Shown here in pieces: positions 7,317 to 9,783 of a stretch of DNA of 9,783 bases; positions within the stretch are counted from its first letter, which is position 1; each line of letters starts with the position of its first letter. Origin of the DNA: an uncultured Verrucomicrobiota bacterium. Lineage in GTDB: Bacteria > Verrucomicrobiota > Verrucomicrobiia > Chthoniobacterales > SZAS-18. Below the pieces are notes generated by a model. That model saw only the letters and a list, made by a program, of their open reading frames with translations. It was not told the DNA's origin and made no database searches. A program made the translations under genes and the position numbers. The stretch is taken from assembly GCA_937873255.1 (NCBI GenBank), contig CALMVM010000375.1:1-9783 (forward strand), written 5' to 3'.

Positions 7317-7571
7317 GAGGAGGGCTGGGAGGACAAACTTCTCTACGGAAAGCGCGGTGATCGATTTTTGCTGACAGCAGTTCGCGGGCGAATCTGCGGG
7401 CAGACCGTCGGGTTTGCGAACTTTTTCGTGCGGCGGGGCGCGATTCCGGCTCCATGGCCGGACGGCCGACGCCAAGGATTCGGGGCGGACCGCGCGTTTG
7501 CGTTTACGGCGGACTCCGTCATCTTAACCGTCTCGCGTTCACCGCGCTACCTTTCTTCTTTCGCTACCACT

Positions 7572-8003
7572 ATGAGTTCCATTGTTCCCGGCCTCCGCAG
7601 CCCCGCCGACCGCGTGGGCGGCCTCATTTATTTCGGGCGCATGCTCGACAAGATTCGATTGCACCGCGACGGCCGCCTGCCGGAGGAATACCGGTCCAAC
7701 CTCGGCGTCGGCTTCGACGAGCGTTGCGTCCATTTCCTGAAACTCTCCTACCGCGACCTCGTCGATCACCTGACCGAACACCGTGACGCCACCGACGACG
7801 AATTGCTCCAATGGGCGTTCAACAACGGACGCCGTCCGGACGACGAGGAGATCGAGGTGTGGAGCGAATTCATGCGCAAGCGCGGCTGGAAGGACGAGGG
7901 CAGCGCGCGACTGGAGGAACGCAAGGCCGAGGGAGGTTTCGCGGAGAGGCGCGACATCGAGACGATGTTCCAGTACATCGACGCGGACGAAGGGCGGTTT
8001 TAG
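7572..8003 (+). CDS. DUF5069 domain protein
   Basis: 143-aa soluble protein. The opening VPGLRSPADRVGGLIYFGRM (5-24), with DKIRLHRDGRLPEEY (26-40) and the aromatic/acidic tail including WSEFMRKRGWKD (97-108), matches the DUF5069 family as I recall it. That family is frequent in Verrucomicrobia and Planctomycetes and has no known function. No signal peptide, membrane helix or obvious catalytic motif is visible; the C-terminal half is rich in charged residues (R, E, D). The ATG at 7572 gives the typical family start. The frame is open upstream to 7029 but antisense to the amidohydrolase, so it is rejected there. The leader (about 7548-7571) is pyrimidine-rich without Shine-Dalgarno. It lies 56 bp before exbB on the same strand and may be co-transcribed with it, though a candidate promoter lies in that gap. 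Confidence 0.85.
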   Translation: MSSIVPGLRSPADRVGGLIYFGRMLDKIRLHRDGRLPEEYRSNLGVGFDERCVHFLKLSYRDLVDHLTEHRDATDDELLQWAFNNGRRPDDEEIEVWSEFMRKRGWKDEGSARLEERKAEGGFAERRDIETMFQYIDADEGRF

Positions 8004-8025
8004 CGGCGGAGGCCGTTTTCGGGCT

Positions 8026-8053
8026 TTGTCCCGGCGAGGGTTTGCGGTTTAAT
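8026..8053 (+). promoter_or_regulatory. Candidate promoter for exbB, possibly leaderless
   Basis: TTGTCC (8026-8031, 4 of 6) and TTTAAT (8048-8053, 5 of 6 to TATAAT) are separated by 16 bp. The expected transcription start, about 7 bases after the -10, falls on the exbB ATG at 8060. That would produce a leaderless mRNA, which fits the missing Shine-Dalgarno. A second in-frame ATG at 8075 could be the real start with a short leader. Consensus match only; no experimental support. Confidence 0.3.
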
Positions 8054-8059
8054 CGCCGC

Positions 8060-8851
8060 ATGCCGCCCTGCTGCATGACCGCCGCCCTCTGTTCGCTCGC
8101 CTCCTCCGGCGCGGACCCGCTGCTTTTTGCGTTCCGCGAGTCCACCGTGCCGGGCAAGCTGATCCTGCTGTTGTTGTTCGTCGGGTCGATCTTCAGTTGG
8201 TCGGTGATGGTGACGAAAATCCGCGTGATCCAGTACGCGCGGCGGCGCACGGAGGAGTTCATGGATCAGTTCCGCGCCGACCGGCAGCCGCTACGGTTGT
8301 ACGAGGGTGGGCTGCCATACGACGGCGCGCCGCTTTACGAGGTGTATCTCGCGGGTTGCCAGGAAATGACGTTCCACCTGCTCGGTTCGTCGGAAGTGGA
8401 CGATTCGTTCCACTCGCGCGTGGAGATCGCCGAGAAGGTCACGCCGGCGCAGTTGCGCGCGGTCATCGCGGCGATGGAGCGCGCCGTCGGCGAGGAGGCA
8501 CTCCGGCTGGAATCGCAGTTGATCCTGCTGTCCACGGCGGTCAGCGGCGCGCCGTTTTTAGGATTGCTCGGGACGGTGTGGGGCGTTATGGACACATTCA
8601 CGGGAGTCGCCATCGCGGGCAAGCCGAACCTCGCCGCGATGGCCCCGGGCGTGTCGGGGGCACTCATCACGACGACCATCGCGCTGCTGGTGGCGATCCC
8701 GGCGATGTTCGGCTACAATTTTATCCTGACGAGCATCCGCGCGCTGATCGTGCAGATGGAGAATTTCGCGGCGGAGCTGAGCAGCGAGTTCGAGCACAAA
8801 TACGTCAGCCACGGCGGTCCGAACTGGACGACGCGGCTGGCGATGAAATGA
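8060..8851 (+). CDS. exbB: ExbB/TolQ/MotA-family proton channel subunit
   Basis: 263-aa inner-membrane protein with the ExbB layout: TM1 about 33-53, a large cytoplasmic loop about 54-152, TM2 about 153-177, TM3 about 196-224, and a cytoplasmic tail. The signature APFLGLLGTVWGVMDTF (164-180) and APGVSGAL...AIPAMFGYN (195-220) are the two conserved TM segments. T172 and T205 correspond to E. coli ExbB T148 and T181, but the position of E. coli Glu176 is Gly200 (GGG). With ExbD it should form the proton-motive-force-driven stator complex powering the TonB-like protein encoded downstream. The ATG at 8060 is chosen as first in frame after the DUF5069 gene; the ATG at 8075 (MTAALCSL) is an alternative that keeps all membrane segments. 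There is no Shine-Dalgarno. The 114-bp gap to exbD is filled by a repeat. Confidence 0.93.
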   Translation: MPPCCMTAALCSLASSGADPLLFAFRESTVPGKLILLLLFVGSIFSWSVMVTKIRVIQYARRRTEEFMDQFRADRQPLRLYEGGLPYDGAPLYEVYLAGCQEMTFHLLGSSEVDDSFHSRVEIAEKVTPAQLRAVIAAMERAVGEEALRLESQLILLSTAVSGAPFLGLLGTVWGVMDTFTGVAIAGKPNLAAMAPGVSGALITTTIALLVAIPAMFGYNFILTSIRALIVQMENFAAELSSEFEHKYVSHGGPNWTTRLAMK

Positions 8852-8962
8852 AGGCAGAAGGTAGAAGGAGAAACAGAAACCTGATTTGAGCCCTTCGGCG
8901 TTCTCTGCTGCTACCCCTCTCCTTCTACCTTCTGTCTTCTGCCTTTTGCCTTCTGCCTTTTC
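8852..8962 (+). repeat. Heptanucleotide repeat with long inverted repeat between exbB and exbD
   Basis: The exbB-exbD spacer is built from degenerate 7-base units. The right arm reads as six consecutive units from 8921: CCTTCTA, CCTTCTG, TCTTCTG, CCTTTTG, CCTTCTG, CCTTTTC. The left arm (8852-8880) carries the reverse complement type (AGGCAGA, AGGTAGA, AGGAGAA). The arms contain a perfect 17-base inverted repeat (8855-8871 and 8918-8934) around a 46-base loop (8872-8917), so the transcript can fold a long hairpin. The left arm starts immediately after the exbB stop and the right arm ends 3 bases before the exbD ATG. Similar CTTCTGC-type repeats are dispersed in several bacterial genomes (family knowledge), suggesting an inserted or amplified intergenic element. 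No transposase or target duplication is visible. Confidence 0.8.
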
Positions 8963-8965
8963 TTT

Positions 8966-9394
8966 ATGCGCCGTTTCTCCCAGCGCGAGGGCCTGCACAC
9001 GTTGAGCGAGATCAACGTCACGCCCATGCTCGACCTGTGCTTCGTGCTGCTGGTGATTTTCATGATCACCACGCCGCTGTTGGAGAGCAACAGCGACCTC
9101 GCCCTGCCCAACAGCCGGGCCACCAGCCCGAACGCCGACCCCGAGAAGGTCCACACGATCACCGTGGACCGCAACGAGGCCCTCACGCTCGACGGGCAGC
9201 CGGTCGCCTCGGCGGGGGCGTTGCGCGAACGGCTCGTGGCGCTCCAGCGCGACCGGCCCGACCTGGCAATGATCGTGCGCGCGCACAAGACGCTGACCGT
9301 CCAGCAACTCGTCGGCGTGCTCGACGCGTTGCGCGAGGCGCGGATCACGAAGGTGGGCATCGTCAACGAACAGGCCGGCGGGGCCGCGCCGTGA
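8966..9394 (+). CDS. exbD: ExbD/TolR-family biopolymer transport protein
   Basis: 142-aa protein with the ExbD plan: a short cytoplasmic N-terminus, one membrane helix (about 22-39) introduced by INVTPMLDLCFVLLVIFMIT (16-35), and a periplasmic domain about 40-142 with 'ITVDRNEALTLDGQPV' (65-80) and 'IVRAHKTLTVQQLVGVLDAL' (103-122). D23 is the conserved membrane Asp equivalent to E. coli ExbD Asp25, essential for proton use in the family, and is intact. It partners ExbB in the stator complex. The ATG at 8966 is chosen because the TM helix begins about 20 residues later, as usual. The sequence before it is the pyrimidine-rich repeat, so there is no Shine-Dalgarno. Translation may depend on the upstream hairpin or on direct initiation. 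34 bp separate it from the TonB-like gene. Confidence 0.95.
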   Translation: MRRFSQREGLHTLSEINVTPMLDLCFVLLVIFMITTPLLESNSDLALPNSRATSPNADPEKVHTITVDRNEALTLDGQPVASAGALRERLVALQRDRPDLAMIVRAHKTLTVQQLVGVLDALREARITKVGIVNEQAGGAAP

Positions 9395-9428
9395 GGCCAT
9401 TGAACATTTCCGCGCCCGGACGCGACTA

Positions 9429-9783
9429 ATGGTCCGAATCATGGACGGCCCGGGGAAATTTCGCCGCAACGTGGTGCTCATCGCGTTGGGCCACGTCTTC
9501 GTGATCGGCGGGATCGCATGGTGGGCGTTGCGCGCGGAGCATCCGCACCCGGCCGACGAGGTCGTCAACTGGATGGAAATGTCCGCTGGCGCGCAGAGCG
9601 GCCCGGGCGATCCCGGCGGCGCGCCCCTGCCGGACACGGATCGCGTCGAGGACGCGTCCCCGACGCCGAAAGCCTCCGCCGCGCGGGAAACTGCCGTGCC
9701 CGTGCCGCGTTCCACCGAGGCGCTGACCGACACCGACCGCGAATTCGCCACCCGCCGCGCGACGCCGACGCCCGTTCCCACCC
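9429..9783 (+). CDS. TonB-family energy transducer, 5' part (runs off window)
   Basis: 118 codons are visible without a stop; the gene continues past the right edge. The N-terminus has basic residues (K10, R12, R13), then one membrane helix about 15-34 (VVLIALGHVFVIGGIAWWAL). H22 within it is placed like the conserved membrane His20 of E. coli TonB and H22 of TolA; the preceding Ser of their S-x3-H pattern is Ile18 here. After the helix comes a Pro/Ala/Thr/Asp-rich extended region (about 36-118), typical of a periplasm-spanning TonB linker. The C-terminal TonB domain would lie outside the window. Position directly after exbB and exbD supports an energy-transducer role. The ATG at 9429 is used; the ATG at 9441 is in frame and also possible. 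TolA-like function cannot be excluded. No Shine-Dalgarno. Confidence 0.75.
   Translation, partial: MVRIMDGPGKFRRNVVLIALGHVFVIGGIAWWALRAEHPHPADEVVNWMEMSAGAQSGPGDPGGAPLPDTDRVEDASPTPKASAARETAVPVPRSTEALTDTDREFATRRATPTPVPT

Noticed and set aside
5428..7455. 675-codon open frame on the minus strand
   Set aside because: It is an off-frame shadow of the amidohydrolase gene, Arg/Gly/Ala-rich with no family motifs, and extends antisense into the repeat-protein gene. GC-rich DNA makes long false frames.
8558..9781. 407-codon open frame antisense to exbB-exbD-tonB
   Set aside because: It runs through the heptamer repeat and opposite three well-supported genes. The low-complexity 'EGKRQK' segment is just the repeat translated.

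Overview
The window is GC-rich bacterial chromosome, densely coded on both strands. It most resembles the PVC group, probably Verrucomicrobiota. The evidence is a DUF5069 protein, a small 'ARPF...FTIHVADGR' protein typical of PVC genomes, a protein with WA..DP..A..WA..LP repeats common in Verrucomicrobia, and the style of the exbB-exbD-tonB cluster. This placement rests on remembered family distributions, not on a search. None of the nine coding starts has a recognisable Shine-Dalgarno sequence.

Layout. Positions 1-199 hold no gene I can support; an 8-base C run lies at 68-75. At 200-1066 (+) is a CPBP-type membrane protease homologue. It faces a two-gene minus-strand unit (1684 down to 1083): a 76-aa small protein and a 124-aa protein of the family catalogued as 'ADP-ribosylation/crystallin J1', whose genes overlap by GTGA. 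From a 103-bp divergent gap, alaS runs rightward (1788-4487), followed after 88 bp by a lineage-type repeat protein (4576-5826). This converges on an allantoinase/dihydroorotase-like amidohydrolase on the minus strand (7316 down to 5907). A 255-bp divergent spacer (7317-7571), in which I see no convincing site, leads to a DUF5069 gene (7572-8003). Then come exbB (8060-8851), exbD (8966-9394) and the 5' part of a TonB-like gene that runs off the right edge (9429-9783).

How the genes work together. exbB, exbD and the tonB-like gene should encode an inner-membrane, proton-motive-force-driven energy transducer of the TonB/Tol type. The exbB-exbD gap is almost entirely filled by a heptanucleotide repeat that can fold into a long hairpin. 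alaS is core translation machinery and includes the editing domain. The other genes have no evident shared pathway.

Most worth attention: the amidohydrolase has lost three of the six metal ligands of its family (the carbamylated Lys, one His and the Asp), so it looks like a pseudoenzyme or a repurposed fold. The CPBP protein has Glu where the motif-2 His should be. ExbB has Gly where E. coli ExbB has the channel Glu176. AlaRS carries motifs that look eukaryote-like. The small two-gene cassette beside alaS is uncharacterised. I found no clear mobile element, CRISPR array, tRNA or rRNA.
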